This document shows, piece after piece, positions 11,256-20,020 of a stretch of DNA of 64,000 bases; position 1 is the first letter of the stretch; every line of letters begins with the position of its first letter. The notes below the pieces were generated by a model, which was not told where the DNA came from, made no database searches, and saw only the letters and a program-made list of their open reading frames with translations. The translations under genes were made by a program, and so were the position numbers. This DNA is from Dechloromonas denitrificans (GTDB lineage Bacteria; Pseudomonadota; Gammaproteobacteria; Burkholderiales; Rhodocyclaceae): positions 2,270,001 through 2,334,000 of the forward strand of contig NZ_CP075187.1 in NCBI RefSeq assembly GCF_020510665.1, read 5' to 3'.

Positions 11256-13070
11256 ATGACATCACCCGCTGACAGCTTTGCCGATCTCGGCTTAAGCTCC
11301 ACGCTACTTCAGACATTGACCGAAATCGGCTACGAAACACCGTCGCCCATTCAGGCTCAGTGCATTCCCATTCTGCTTGACGGCCATGACATCATCGGTA
11401 TGGCCCAGACCGGCACTGGCAAGACCGCCGCCTTTGCGCTGCCGCTGATGGAACAGATCGACGTCAAAGTCGCCAAGCCGCAGGCCCTGATCCTGACGCC
11501 GACCCGCGAACTCGCCATCCAGGTTGCCGAAGCGCTGCAAAGCTACGCCAAGAACCTGCCCGGTTTCCACGTCCTGCCGATCTACGGCGGTCAGAGCTAC
11601 ACCATCCAGCTCAAGCAACTGTCGCGCGGCGCCCACGTCATCGTTGGCACGCCGGGTCGCGTCATGGACCACCTCGAGCGCAAGACGCTCAACCTCGACA
11701 ACCTAAAAACCCTGGTTCTCGACGAAGCCGACGAAATGCTGCGCATGGGCTTCATCGACGACGTCGAGTGGATTCTCGAACGCACGCCGGAACAGCACCA
11801 GACCGCCCTCTTCTCGGCCACCATGCCTGAGCAGATTCGCCGCGTCGCCCAGAAATACCTGGTTGAACCGCGCGAAATCAAGATCAAGTCGGCCACCGCC
11901 ACCGTTGCCGCCATCCGTCAGGTGTACTGGCAGGTTTCCGGCATGCACAAGCTGGACGCCCTGACCCGCATCCTCGAAGTTGAAGAAAACTTCGACGCTG
12001 CCATCATCTTCGTCCGCACCAAGACCGCCACCGTCGAACTGGCCGACAAACTCAACGCCCGTGGCTATGCCGCTGCCGCACTGAACGGCGACCTCAACCA
12101 GCAAATGCGCGAACGCGTCATCGAGCAGTTGAAGTCCGGCGCCCTGGACATCGTCATCGCGACCGACGTCGCCGCCCGCGGCATCGACGTGCCGCGCGTC
12201 AGCCACGTCGTGAACTACGACATTCCGTACGACACCGAAGCCTATGTGCACCGCATCGGCCGTACCGGCCGCGCCGGCCGTACCGGCAACGCCATCCTCT
12301 TTGTTGCACCGCGTGAAATTCGCATGCTGCGCACCATCGAGCGCGCCACCCGCCAACCGATCGCCCCGCTGACCCTGCCAAGCCGTGCCGACGTGACCAA
12401 CAAGCGCGTCACCGACTTCAAGGCCAAGGTCGCCGAAGTGCTCAATGCTGAAGGCCTGGATTTCTTTGCCAACATCGTTTCGCAAGTTGCCGAAGAACAG
12501 AATGTCAGCGCCGAAGAAGTCGCCGCCGCACTGGCCATGATGGCCCAGGAAGGCAAGCCGCTGCAGATCGCCGGTGAAGACCCGCGTCCTGCCCCGGCTG
12601 CCGCCTACGACAACCGCGACAGCCGTGCCCGTCCGGGCAGCTTTGGCGAGCGTGATCGCAAGCCGCGCTTTGAGGGCAGCGATAAGCCGCGTTTCGAAGA
12701 TCGTGGTGAACGCCCCCGTTTCGAAGGTAGCGAGAAGCCGCGCCGCGCCGCGCCGGCTGGCGATGTCATTCGTTACCGGATCGATGTGGGTCGGGAGCAT
12801 GGCGTTCAGGTCAAGGATATCGTTGGCGCCATTGCCAATGAAGCCGGGATTGAAAGCCGCTTCATCGGTCGCATCGCGCTCTACGAAGAATCAAGCACGG
12901 TCGAACTGCCTGCCGGCATGCCGGGCGAAGCTGCCAACGCCCTGAAACGCACCCGTGTTCGTGGCGTCCCGATCAACCTGCGTCCGGACGAAGGACGCCA
13001 GGATGGCGGTGGCGAACGCAAGTTCGATGGCGACCGCAGCAAATTCAAGAAAAAGCCGGGCACCTACTAA
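11256..13070 (+). CDS. deaD: DEAD-box ATP-dependent RNA helicase, DeaD/CsdA type
   Basis: 604 residues. Motifs in order: Q motif with TPSPIQAQCIP, motif I AQTGTGKT, TPTREL, GTPGR, DEAD (VLDEADEML), SAT, and motif VI HRIGRTGRAGRTG. After the core (about 1-375) comes a CsdA-like dimerisation region, an Arg/Asp-rich repeat linker (FEGSDKPRFEDRGERPRFEG) and a C-terminal DbpA-type RNA-binding domain (about 500-580, VIRYRIDVGREHGVQVKDIV). It unwinds structured RNA, typically in ribosome assembly and cold adaptation. AAAGGAAA precedes the ATG. A 370-bp upstream region fits a long regulated leader. Confidence 0.93.
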   Translation: MTSPADSFADLGLSSTLLQTLTEIGYETPSPIQAQCIPILLDGHDIIGMAQTGTGKTAAFALPLMEQIDVKVAKPQALILTPTRELAIQVAEALQSYAKNLPGFHVLPIYGGQSYTIQLKQLSRGAHVIVGTPGRVMDHLERKTLNLDNLKTLVLDEADEMLRMGFIDDVEWILERTPEQHQTALFSATMPEQIRRVAQKYLVEPREIKIKSATATVAAIRQVYWQVSGMHKLDALTRILEVEENFDAAIIFVRTKTATVELADKLNARGYAAAALNGDLNQQMRERVIEQLKSGALDIVIATDVAARGIDVPRVSHVVNYDIPYDTEAYVHRIGRTGRAGRTGNAILFVAPREIRMLRTIERATRQPIAPLTLPSRADVTNKRVTDFKAKVAEVLNAEGLDFFANIVSQVAEEQNVSAEEVAAALAMMAQEGKPLQIAGEDPRPAPAAAYDNRDSRARPGSFGERDRKPRFEGSDKPRFEDRGERPRFEGSEKPRRAAPAGDVIRYRIDVGREHGVQVKDIVGAIANEAGIESRFIGRIALYEESSTVELPAGMPGEAANALKRTRVRGVPINLRPDEGRQDGGGERKFDGDRSKFKKKPGTY

Positions 13071-13088
13071 GCACGCCCCGCTTGAATC

Positions 13089-13110
13089 CAAAAGCCACGG
13101 ATCAAACCGT
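13089..13110 (+). terminator. 5' half of the helicase terminator, split by the IS
   Basis: The sequence AAAAGCCACGGATCAAACCGT here, joined to GGCTTTTTT at 14536-14544, would form a textbook intrinsic terminator: stem AAAGCCACGG/CCGTGGCTTT, loop ATCAAA, then a U-run. The IS has separated the arm end and U-run from the stem. The reconstruction is direct from sequence. Confidence 0.85.
13097..13110 (+). repeat. Target site duplication, left copy
   Basis: ACGGATCAAACCGT, 14 bp, is repeated exactly at 14522-14535 directly outside the IS ends. The duplicated sequence is itself the upper stem and loop of the terminator (ACGG...CCGT). Confidence 0.9.
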
Positions 13111-13141
13111 AATGCCGTTCACTTAGGTGAGCGGCATTTTT
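13111..13141 (+). terminator. Hairpin at the IS left end, terminator-like
   Basis: AATGCCG ... CGGCATT pairs across an inner stem TCAC/GTGA and is followed by TTTTT. It would stop transcription entering from the helicase gene. It spans the IS left terminal repeat, and the possible GTG start of the transposase at 13127 lies inside it. Confidence 0.7.
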
Positions 13142-13189
13142 CATTTTGGGGCTTGTGGACAGTTCGCCGAATGGTTAACGTGGCGAACG

Positions 13190-14509
13190 ATGTTGTCCAG
13201 CCAGCTCTCCATTACGACAGATGTCATGCCGACGATCGGATTCGATCGTCTGGCGGCTCATTTGCCGTATGAGTGGATTGAGCAGGCGCTCAGCGCGCAT
13301 GGGGTGGCGAGTGTTCGCCGCCGTCGTTTGCCGGCGGAGCAAGTGGTCTGGCTGGTGATCGCCCTGGCGTTGTTTCGTCGCCAGTCGATGGAAGAAGTAC
13401 TCAGCACCCTGGATCTGGCCTTGCCCGACACCCGAATCGAGGCGGTCTGCAAGAGTGCGATCACGCAGGCGCGGGCTCGCCTTGGCCAAGCCCCGCTGCA
13501 ATGGTTGTTCGAGCAAACGGCCCAAGCCTGGTGCGCACAGGAGAAGGTCGCGAATCAGTGGAAGGGACTTTCGCTATGGGCGGTCGATGGCACCACCTTT
13601 CGGGTGCCGGACAGCCCCGAGAACCGCGAATTCTTTGGTGCCCAACGCTACGCCAGCGGCAAAGTGGCCTCCTATCCTCAGGTGCGTGCCGTCAGCCTGA
13701 CGGCACTGCCCACCCATCTGGTCTCGGCCATCGAGTTTGGCCAATACGGCCAGAACGAAATGCTTTACGCCAAGGCGCTGATCGGTCGGATCGAGGACCA
13801 TTCCCTGACCGTCTTCGACAAGGGCTTTGTTTCTGCGGAAATATTGTTGGGCTTGAGTGCTGCGGGCACCGAGCGGCATTACCTGATCCCCGCCAAGTCC
13901 AACACGCAATACGAAGTCCTGTCGGGAACGCCCGAGGATTGTCGGGTTCGTTTGCGTATATCTCCTCAAGCGCGCGTCAAGGCCCCTGATCTGCCCGAGG
14001 CCTGGGAGGCCCGTGCCATTCGAGTCGAGTCGGCCAATGGTCAAAGCCGGGTACTGCTGACCTCATTGTTCGATCGCCGCCGCTTCAAAGCGCAGGATCT
14101 GGCGGACTGCTATCGCCGGCGCTGGGAAATTGAAACCAGCTACCGCGAGCTCAAGCAATCGATGCTGGGCGAAGCGCTGACCTTGCGCTCGCGTTTGCCC
14201 GAAGGGGTCAATCAGGAAATCTGGGGGGCCTTAATTGCCTACAACCTGATCAGACTTGAAATCGCCAAGGCGGCCACTGAAGCGCGCGTCGCTCCGACCG
14301 ATCTGAGCTTCCTGCGCGCACTGCACATCATCCAGCACGAACTGATCTGGGCGGCGGGAATGAGTCCGGGGAAACTGCCGTCCCATCTGGCGCGCCTGCG
14401 TTTGCAGTTGCAGATGGCTATCGTGGAAAAACGACGGGGGCGAAAATGCCCCCGTGTCGTCAAAGCCAGACCGGCTCGTTACGCCGTTCGTCACCTAAAA
14501 GAGCCTTAA
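13190..14509 (+). CDS. IS4-family DDE transposase
   Basis: About 439 residues from ATG 13190; a GTG at 13127 would add 21 residues but lies in the terminal hairpin, and ATG 13226 is another choice. DDE catalytic core: first Asp in WAVDGTTFRVPD, second Asp in VFDKGF, and the IS4 YREL signature ETSYRELKQSMLGEAL carrying the Glu. An N-terminal helical domain (residues 1-115) precedes it. No frameshift is visible, so it may be active. Confidence 0.93.
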   Translation: MLSSQLSITTDVMPTIGFDRLAAHLPYEWIEQALSAHGVASVRRRRLPAEQVVWLVIALALFRRQSMEEVLSTLDLALPDTRIEAVCKSAITQARARLGQAPLQWLFEQTAQAWCAQEKVANQWKGLSLWAVDGTTFRVPDSPENREFFGAQRYASGKVASYPQVRAVSLTALPTHLVSAIEFGQYGQNEMLYAKALIGRIEDHSLTVFDKGFVSAEILLGLSAAGTERHYLIPAKSNTQYEVLSGTPEDCRVRLRISPQARVKAPDLPEAWEARAIRVESANGQSRVLLTSLFDRRRFKAQDLADCYRRRWEIETSYRELKQSMLGEALTLRSRLPEGVNQEIWGALIAYNLIRLEIAKAATEARVAPTDLSFLRALHIIQHELIWAAGMSPGKLPSHLARLRLQLQMAIVEKRRGRKCPRVVKARPARYAVRHLKEP

Positions 14510-14521
14510 CTGAACTGCATT

Positions 14522-14535
14522 ACGGATCAAACCGT
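14522..14535 (+). repeat. Target site duplication, right copy
   Basis: Second copy of the 14-bp ACGGATCAAACCGT, immediately outside the IS right end. It is followed by GGCTTTTTT, the displaced 3' part of the helicase terminator. Confidence 0.9.
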
Positions 14536-14590
14536 GGCTTTTTTATTGCCTGTAAATCGCCCGCCACCCGCAGAGCGGCAAAATTGCGCT

Positions 14591-14619
14591 ATGCAATTGC
14601 AATCAGATCAGCCTATACT
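14591..14619 (+). promoter_or_regulatory. Candidate promoter of the cobalamin operon
   Basis: TATACT at 14614-14619 is a good -10 hexamer about 11 bp before the riboswitch start. The best -35 at 17-bp spacing is only ATGCAA. Position supports it, sequence only partly. Confidence 0.4.
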
Positions 14620-14629
14620 CGCGCCGTTT

Positions 14630-14825
14630 TAGGTGCCTTGCTCCACAGTCGTGGGGCGGGTGAAACGGGAAGCCGGTGACGTTCGAGCCAACAGCTCAAC
14701 CATTCCGGCGCAGCCCCCGCTGCTGTAAGCCTGACGAATTTGCCCTACGCCACTGTGTTCGCACGGGAAGGTTGGCAAACTAGATTGAAGGCGAGCCAGA
14801 AGACCGGCCTAAATCAACTGCTGTA
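14630..14825 (+). ncRNA. Cobalamin riboswitch (cbiM leader)
   Basis: The leader shows the adenosylcobalamin class features: GGTGCC near the start, GGGAAgCCGGTG, the GCAGCCCCCGCTGCTGTAAG core, CACTG and the B12 box GAGCCAGAAGACCGGCCT (14793-14810). It lies about 125 nt before cbiM, so B12 should repress cobalt uptake and the downstream biosynthetic genes. The region 14826-14950 holds the expression platform; I did not resolve a clear terminator and it may act on translation. Confidence 0.93.
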
Positions 14826-14950
14826 CCAATCCCCGGGGTGATGGGAAAGGTTCTGTTGATTTGCGCAGGCATTGGCCGGCGATATTTCTTCCGATCTGTA
14901 CTTCTCCCCGCATTGTTGCTGTTTGCCATTTCTCGCTGTGGGAGAGAAGA

Positions 14951-15628
14951 ATGCACATCATGGAGGGCTTTTTGCCTTTCGAGCACGCCATTGGCTGGAG
15001 CCTGGCGTCTGCACCGTTTATTGGCTGGGGCCTGCTGGCGCTTGGCAAGCGTATTCGCGACAAGCCGGAACAGCGCATGCTGATCGGGGTGGCCGCTGCC
15101 TTCGCCTTCGTGTTGTCGGCCCTGAAACTCCCCTCGCTTTCAGGCAGCAGCTCGCACCCGACAGGTACGGGACTGGGCGCGCTGCTTTTCGGCCCCGTCG
15201 CGATGGCCCCGATTGGTACGGTTGTCCTGCTGTTTCAGGCGTTGCTACTGGCCCATGGCGGTTTGACTACGCTTGGCGCCAATGTCTTTTCGATGGCAAT
15301 CGTTGGCCCCTTGGTGGCCAGCATGACCTTTCGCACGATGCGCGGGCTGCATTGCTCGTTCTCTATCAGCGTATTTTGTGCTGCGGCCCTGGCCGATTTA
15401 TTCACGTATCTGACCACTTCCGTCCAGCTGGCACTGGCATTCCCCGACTCAGTCAGCGGTTTTAGCGGCGCCCTGCTCAAATTTTCCAGCATCTTTGCCA
15501 TTACCCAGATACCGCTGGCGATCAGCGAAGGGCTGCTCAGCGTCGTGATTTTCAACGCCCTGGCACGCTTCAATCCGCAAGAGTTGCGCGACATGGCTGT
15601 TTTGCCCGCAAAGCGGAGCGGCGCATGA
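14951..15628 (+). CDS. cbiM: Cobalt ECF transporter S component CbiM
   Basis: 225 residues, six or seven hydrophobic helices. CbiM binds Co2+ through the extreme N-terminus; here MHIMEGFLP, with the conserved His2 that enters the metal site, which fixes the start at 14951. [17 protein letters not shown] is the second CbiM/NikM signature. GGAGAGAAG is the ribosome site. It partners CbiN, CbiQ and CbiO, which follow with overlaps. Confidence 0.95.
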   Translation: MHIMEGFLPFEHAIGWSLASAPFIGWGLLALGKRIRDKPEQRMLIGVAAAFAFVLSALKLPSLSGSSSHPTGTGLGALLFGPVAMAPIGTVVLLFQALLLAHGGLTTLGANVFSMAIVGPLVASMTFRTMRGLHCSFSISVFCAAALADLFTYLTTSVQLALAFPDSVSGFSGALLKFSSIFAITQIPLAISEGLLSVVIFNALARFNPQELRDMAVLPAKRSGA

Positions 15629-15975
15629 AGCGACATCAGAATGCACTGCTTTTGCTGGTCGTTGTCTTGCTCGCAGCCTTGCCGCTCTGGCTGGTCAAAG
15701 CGCCGATACCGGCCGACGCAAGCCAGCCGTCAGGCATTTTCACGGGGACGGATGACAAGGCCAGAGTCTTGATCAGCCAGATATCGCCGGATTACAAGCC
15801 CTGGTTTACGCCGCTGCTGCAACCCGCCAGCAGCGAAATCGCGTCACTGCTGTTTGCTTTGCAGGCAGCACTGGGCGCCGGCTTCATCGGTTACTACCTG
15901 GGAGTCTCGCTCAGCCGCGAAAAGCAGCAGCGAATCGATCAGCAAAAATCCGTGGAGCAACCCGATGCTGATTGA
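15625..15975 (+). CDS. cbiN: Cobalt transport accessory protein CbiN
   Basis: 116 residues with a membrane helix at each end (about 8-26 and 72-92) and a periplasmic stretch containing [20 protein letters not shown], the CbiN pattern. CbiN assists metal loading of CbiM. The start overlaps the cbiM stop and the end overlaps cbiQ by 11 bp. The C-terminal tail (about 20 residues, charged) is a little longer than usual. Confidence 0.9.
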   Translation: MKRHQNALLLLVVVLLAALPLWLVKAPIPADASQPSGIFTGTDDKARVLISQISPDYKPWFTPLLQPASSEIASLLFALQAALGAGFIGYYLGVSLSREKQQRIDQQKSVEQPDAD

Positions 15976-16708
15976 CCAAATGGCAGCGAACAATCGCTGG
16001 CGCCACGTCTCGCCGGCCGCAAAAAGCATTTTTTCGATTGGCGGCCTGATCGCGGTTTTTGCCGTTCGGCAGCCGTTGACCGCAGCAGGCATCACCCTGC
16101 TCCTGATCGCCACCAGCCTGCTCGGCCCCGGCGTTGGCTGGCGCTCGTATGTGCGTGTGGCCGTCCCAGCTGCGCTGTTCCTGATCCCTGGTTGCCTGTC
16201 GCTGGCGTTCTCGTTCGAAACGAACCCTGCCAGCAGCCTGCCGCATATCGTCCTGATACCTGAATCCAGCGGGCCAATCATCGCGCTCGGCAATCGTTCG
16301 CTGGGGGCATTGGCCGCACTGCTGTTCCTTGTTTCCAGCACGCCACTCAACGATTTGCTGGGTCTGCTGCAACGCCTCAAGGCTCCGCCCCTGCTGCTCG
16401 ACATCATGCTGCTCTGCCACCGCATGCTGTTCGTTTTTTCCGACGCATGCCAGAGCACGCACACAGCCCAGGCCGCGCGCCTCGGTTATGCCACCCCGGG
16501 AACCTCGCTGCGCTCGCTTGGCGAACTGGCTGCCAGCCTGAGCCTGCAAATCTGGCAACGCGCCCACGATCTTCACCTTGCCGCACAGGCACGCAACAAC
16601 GATGGGCCGCTGCGATTTATCGAGAAATCTTACGCCAACACCCGGCGCGACTGCCTGGTCGCCGTGCTGGCCAGCAGCCTGCTGATACTGATGGCGATCG
16701 CCTTGTGA
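15965..16708 (+). CDS. cbiQ: Cobalt ECF transporter T component CbiQ
   Basis: 247 residues, with several membrane helices and the cytoplasmic coupling segment AARLGYATPGTSLRSLGELA that contacts the ATPase. CbiQ joins CbiM to CbiO. ATG 15965 is chosen since a longer frame upstream merely shadows cbiN. Its last base is shared with the first base of cbiO (TGATG). Confidence 0.92.
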   Translation: MLIDQMAANNRWRHVSPAAKSIFSIGGLIAVFAVRQPLTAAGITLLLIATSLLGPGVGWRSYVRVAVPAALFLIPGCLSLAFSFETNPASSLPHIVLIPESSGPIIALGNRSLGALAALLFLVSSTPLNDLLGLLQRLKAPPLLLDIMLLCHRMLFVFSDACQSTHTAQAARLGYATPGTSLRSLGELAASLSLQIWQRAHDLHLAAQARNNDGPLRFIEKSYANTRRDCLVAVLASSLLILMAIAL

Positions 16709-17583
16709 TGCCCGAACAAAACGACATCCTGCTCGAACTAGCCCAGGTCACCTATCGCTACCCGGATGGCAGCCGCGGCCTGGCGCAGTGCTCGCTGCGT
16801 ATCCGGCGTGGCACACGCAACGTCCTGATCGGCGCCAATGGCGCCGGCAAGACGACCCTCTTCCAGCACGCCAACGGTTTGCTCAAACCGTCCTCCGGCG
16901 TCGTTCACTATGCCGGGAAGCCGGTCGAGTACAACCGCAGTGGCTTGCGCCACCTGCGCAGCCGGGTCGGGCTGGTATTCCAGGACCCGGACCGGCAACT
17001 ATTCTCGTCCAGCGTTGCAGACGATGTTTCATTCGGCCCGCTCAACCTCGGCCTCAAGCTTGATGTCGTCGAACGGCGAGTCGCCGCCGCACTGGCCTTG
17101 GTCGACCTGACCGAGCTGGCCGACAAAGCAGTACACAACCTCAGTTTCGGCCAGAAAAAGCGGGTCTGCATTGCCGGGGTTCTGGCCATGCAGCCCGAGT
17201 TGCTGATTCTCGACGAACCCATGGCCGGCCTCGATGCTGCCATGCAGAAAGAACTCGAAAAGACACTCGACAGCCTGCAGCAAAGCGGCATCACGCTGTT
17301 GCTGGCGACGCACGACATCGATTTCGCTTACCGCTGGGCCGAACACATCCATGTGATGGCCGACGGTCGCTGCATGGCATCGCTCGCCGCAAGCGAACTC
17401 GCCAGCCAGGCAGAGATGCTGGCGGCAGCCGGCCTGCCACTCCCTGAAACCATCGTGTTGCATCGAAGCCTGGTCGAACGCGGCATCCTGCCGAGCCAAC
17501 CGCGCCCCCGCTGCACCACCAGCCTGCTGGCCTTGCTGGCAGCCACTGACTCCACCAAGGAGAATTTATGCAAAACAAGCTGA
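16708..17583 (+). CDS. cbiO: Cobalt ECF transporter ATPase CbiO
   Basis: 291 residues. Walker A GANGAGKTT (about residue 44), Q-loop QDPDRQLF, signature LSFGQKKRV, Walker B LLILDEPMAGLD and the switch His in LLATHDID are all present. It energises Co2+ import with CbiM/N/Q. The C-terminal 60 residues form a less conserved extension. Transporter and corrin genes are continuous, so cobalt import and insertion are expressed together. Confidence 0.95.
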   Translation: MPEQNDILLELAQVTYRYPDGSRGLAQCSLRIRRGTRNVLIGANGAGKTTLFQHANGLLKPSSGVVHYAGKPVEYNRSGLRHLRSRVGLVFQDPDRQLFSSSVADDVSFGPLNLGLKLDVVERRVAAALALVDLTELADKAVHNLSFGQKKRVCIAGVLAMQPELLILDEPMAGLDAAMQKELEKTLDSLQQSGITLLLATHDIDFAYRWAEHIHVMADGRCMASLAASELASQAEMLAAAGLPLPETIVLHRSLVERGILPSQPRPRCTTSLLALLAATDSTKENLCKTS

Positions 17584-17615
17584 TTTTCGCGGTCGACCGC
17601 GCCGGGAGCCAATAA
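17568..17615 (+). other. 15-codon mini-ORF bridging cbiO and cbiF
   Basis: ATG at 17568 follows a strong ribosome site (AAGGAG) and opens MQNKLIFAVDRAGSQ, ending in TAA directly against the cbiF ATG (TAAATG). It overlaps the end of cbiO in another frame. It probably serves translational coupling or is a gene remnant; a functional peptide is unproven. Confidence 0.4.
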
Positions 17616-18407
17616 ATGCCCGGAAAAATCTGGTTCATCGGCGCCGGCCCCGGCGACCCCGACCTGATCACGGTCAAAGGCCGCAAGCTGCTCGAACAGT
17701 CAGGAGCCGTGCTCTTTGCCGGTTCACTGGTCGATCAGGCGGCAACCTTGTTTACCCCCGAAGGCTGCGACATCCGCGACTCCAAGGACATGACGCTGGA
17801 GGAAATGACCGACTGGCTGATCTGCGCTGCTGAAAAGCACCAGACGGTGATCCGCCTGCAGACCGGCGACCCCGGCCTGTACGGTGCATTGATCGAAATG
17901 ACCCGCCCACTGACCGCCGCCGGCATCGAGTGGGCCGTCGTTCCCGGCGTATCCTCGGCGATGGCTTCGATGGCTGCGGCCGGCGAAACACTGACCCTGC
18001 CCGAAGTGACGCAAACGGTGATCCTGACCCGCGTTGCCGGCCGCACGCCGATGCCGCCGGGCGAAGATCTCGAATCCCTCGCCGCACACAAATCGACTCT
18101 GTGCATCTACCTGTCGATCACGCTGCTGCACAAGGTTCAGGAAGCATTGCTCGCCGCCGGCTGGCCGGAAGATGCGCCGATTCTCGTCGTCCAGAAAGCC
18201 AGTTGGCCGGATGAGGAAAAGATCGTGCGCGGCACGATCAAGGACATCAAACGCAAGTGCCAGGACGAGAAGATCGCCAGCCAGGCAATGATCGTCGCCA
18301 GCCCGACCCTGGGCGCCGCCGACTGGCCCGACCTGATCCGCTCCAAGCTCTACGACCCGAGCTTCACCCACCGCTTCCGCAAGGCAACCGAGAAACCCAA
18401 TGATTAA
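17616..18407 (+). CDS. cbiF: Precorrin-4/cobalt-precorrin-4 C11-methyltransferase
   Basis: 263 residues, SAM-dependent tetrapyrrole methylase. The glycine-rich start IGAGPGDPDLITVKG, RLQTGDPGLYGAL and VPGVSSAMASMAAA are the family motifs, and the whole reads as CobM/CbiF. It methylates C-11 of the corrin ring. CbiF is preferred over CobM because the neighbouring cbiX, cbiD, cbiG and cobalt transporter define the cobalt-early route. It overlaps cbiX by 8 bp. Confidence 0.93.
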   Translation: MPGKIWFIGAGPGDPDLITVKGRKLLEQSGAVLFAGSLVDQAATLFTPEGCDIRDSKDMTLEEMTDWLICAAEKHQTVIRLQTGDPGLYGALIEMTRPLTAAGIEWAVVPGVSSAMASMAAAGETLTLPEVTQTVILTRVAGRTPMPPGEDLESLAAHKSTLCIYLSITLLHKVQEALLAAGWPEDAPILVVQKASWPDEEKIVRGTIKDIKRKCQDEKIASQAMIVASPTLGAADWPDLIRSKLYDPSFTHRFRKATEKPND

Positions 18408-19320
18408 CGACACCACCCTGCTTCTCGTCGGCCACGGCTCACGCGGCCGTGAGGGCAACAAGGAAACGATCAATTTCGCCGCGCAGTGGCGCGAACAGCA
18501 CCCGGACTGGCGCATCGAGGTGTGCTTCATCGAGCACGCCGAAGTGCTACTCGATGCCGGCCTCGACCGCGCGGCGCGTGAAGCAAAACGCGTCGTAGCC
18601 ATTCCCTTCATCCTCAACGCCGCCGGCCACGTCAAGATGGAACTGCCGCATGCGCTGGAAGAAGCCCGACTGCGCCACCCCGGCGTCGAGTTCGTGGTCA
18701 CTCGCCACCTCGGCATGGGGCGCGAGATTTTTGCTGTCCTGCAGGGACAGCTCGACCACCTGATGAAACAACTGGCCGTCCCCGACCCGATGACCACCGG
18801 CGTCATCCTGCTCGGTCGCGGCTCGTCGGACGCCGGCGCCAATGGCGAACTGGCCAAGATGGCGCGCTGGATTTTCGAGGACAACGATCATGAGCTGGTC
18901 GACCTGGCCTTTACCGGCGTGACCTGGCCGCGCCTGGAAACCGTCGTCCAGCGCCAGGTCAGGCTGGGCATGATGCAAATTGCCATTGTCCCGGTCTACC
19001 TGTTCACCGGCGTACTCATCGAGCGCATCAAGGAGCAAGTCGAGCGCCTGCAGCGCCAGTATCCGCAAATCAGCTTCGCGCTCGGCACCCATTTCGGCTT
19101 CGACAAAGGCATTTTCGAACTGCTCGACCGCAAGGCGGACGGCGATGCAGAAGCCGGCGGGATGCTCGAATGCGATGGCTGCAAGTACCGCGAAGCGGCC
19201 GAGGCAGAACATCTGCACGACCACAGCCACACGGCGGTACATGGCGAACACCATGGCTGCAGTCACGGCCATACCCATGACACCAGCCATGCCCACGGCT
19301 GCGCCCACAAACACGACTGA
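18400..19320 (+). CDS. cbiX: Sirohydrochlorin cobaltochelatase CbiX with His-rich tail
   Basis: 306 residues, two-domain long CbiX. It inserts Co2+ into sirohydrochlorin, the first committed step. N-terminal domain starts LLLVGHGSRGREGN with the catalytic His; the second domain has ILLGRGSSDAGANGEL and PVYLFTGVLIERI. After residue 250 comes LECDGCKYREAA, close to the MxCxxC Fe-S-type motif described for Bacillus megaterium CbiX, then a tail with about 14 His in 40 residues (HGEHHGCSHGHTHD). The tail likely buffers cobalt or related metals. It overlaps cbiF. Confidence 0.95.
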   Translation: MINDTTLLLVGHGSRGREGNKETINFAAQWREQHPDWRIEVCFIEHAEVLLDAGLDRAAREAKRVVAIPFILNAAGHVKMELPHALEEARLRHPGVEFVVTRHLGMGREIFAVLQGQLDHLMKQLAVPDPMTTGVILLGRGSSDAGANGELAKMARWIFEDNDHELVDLAFTGVTWPRLETVVQRQVRLGMMQIAIVPVYLFTGVLIERIKEQVERLQRQYPQISFALGTHFGFDKGIFELLDRKADGDAEAGGMLECDGCKYREAAEAEHLHDHSHTAVHGEHHGCSHGHTHDTSHAHGCAHKHD

Positions 19321-19336
19321 TCGCACGGAGACAAGC

Positions 19337-20014
19337 ATGAATCCCAATACCGCTACCGAACAACTGACCGCCGCCGGCCGCGCCATCGAACACGAATCGT
19401 TTGCCGTGATCGATGCCGAAGCCGGCCCGCACGACTACACCGATGAACAATGGCCGCTGGTTCGCCGGATGATCCACGCCAATGCCGATTTTGAATTCAA
19501 TGGCCTGACGGCCTTCCACCCGGAAGCCATGCGGGCCGGTTTTGAGGCCGTGCTCAAGGGCAATACGCCGATCGTCGCCGATGTCGAAATGATCTGCGTC
19601 GGCCTCTCCAAACCGCGCCTGGCCCACTTCGGCCTGAGCACGCACCACTACATTTCGGACGAAGACGTCATCGCGCAGGCCAAGGCAGAGAACAGCACCC
19701 GCGCCGTGCAGGCAATGCGCAAGGCGCACAAGCTGGGCAAGCTGGATGGCGCGATTGTCGGCATCGGCAATGCACCGACTGCACTGATCGAGCTGGTTCG
19801 CCTGATTCGTGAAGAAGGCGTACGTCCGGCACTGGTCGTTGCCATGCCGGTCGGTTTCGTCTCCGCCGCCGAATCGAAGGACCTGATGATGACGGTCAAC
19901 GACGTGCCATGGGTCGCCATCAAGGGGCGCAAAGGCGGTTCGACACTGGTCGTTGCCGCGATCCACGCCATGCTCTCGCTGGCTGAAGCCAAGCAAAACG
20001 AACTGGCCGCCTGA
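19337..20014 (+). CDS. cbiC: Cobalt-precorrin-8 methylmutase
   Basis: 225 residues from ATG 19337 with CGGAGA upstream. CbiC/CobH shifts a methyl group from C-11 to C-12 to form cobyrinate. Family stretches are visible: MIHANADFEFNGLTAFHP with the catalytic His, VADVEMICVGL, AIVGIGNAPTAL and MPVGFVSAAESKD. Length is typical. It follows cbiX by 16 bp. Confidence 0.95.
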   Translation: MNPNTATEQLTAAGRAIEHESFAVIDAEAGPHDYTDEQWPLVRRMIHANADFEFNGLTAFHPEAMRAGFEAVLKGNTPIVADVEMICVGLSKPRLAHFGLSTHHYISDEDVIAQAKAENSTRAVQAMRKAHKLGKLDGAIVGIGNAPTALIELVRLIREEGVRPALVVAMPVGFVSAAESKDLMMTVNDVPWVAIKGRKGGSTLVVAAIHAMLSLAEAKQNELAA

Positions 20015-20020
20015 TTCTCG

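Larger units (their letters stand above)
13111..14521 (+). mobile_element. IS4-family insertion sequence, 1,411 bp
   Basis: The ends are imperfect inverted repeats: left AATGCCGTTCACTTAGG and right, read inward, AATGCAGTTCAGTTAAGG. One transposase gene fills the element. A 14-bp direct repeat flanks it. All parts look intact and the duplication is perfect, so the insertion is probably recent. IS4-family members generate fairly long duplications, so 14 bp is plausible though at the upper end. Confidence 0.92.

Noticed and set aside
11703..12800. 365-codon antisense frame opposite deaD
   Set aside because: Gly/Asp/Val-rich product typical of a shadow; the DEAD helicase is certain.
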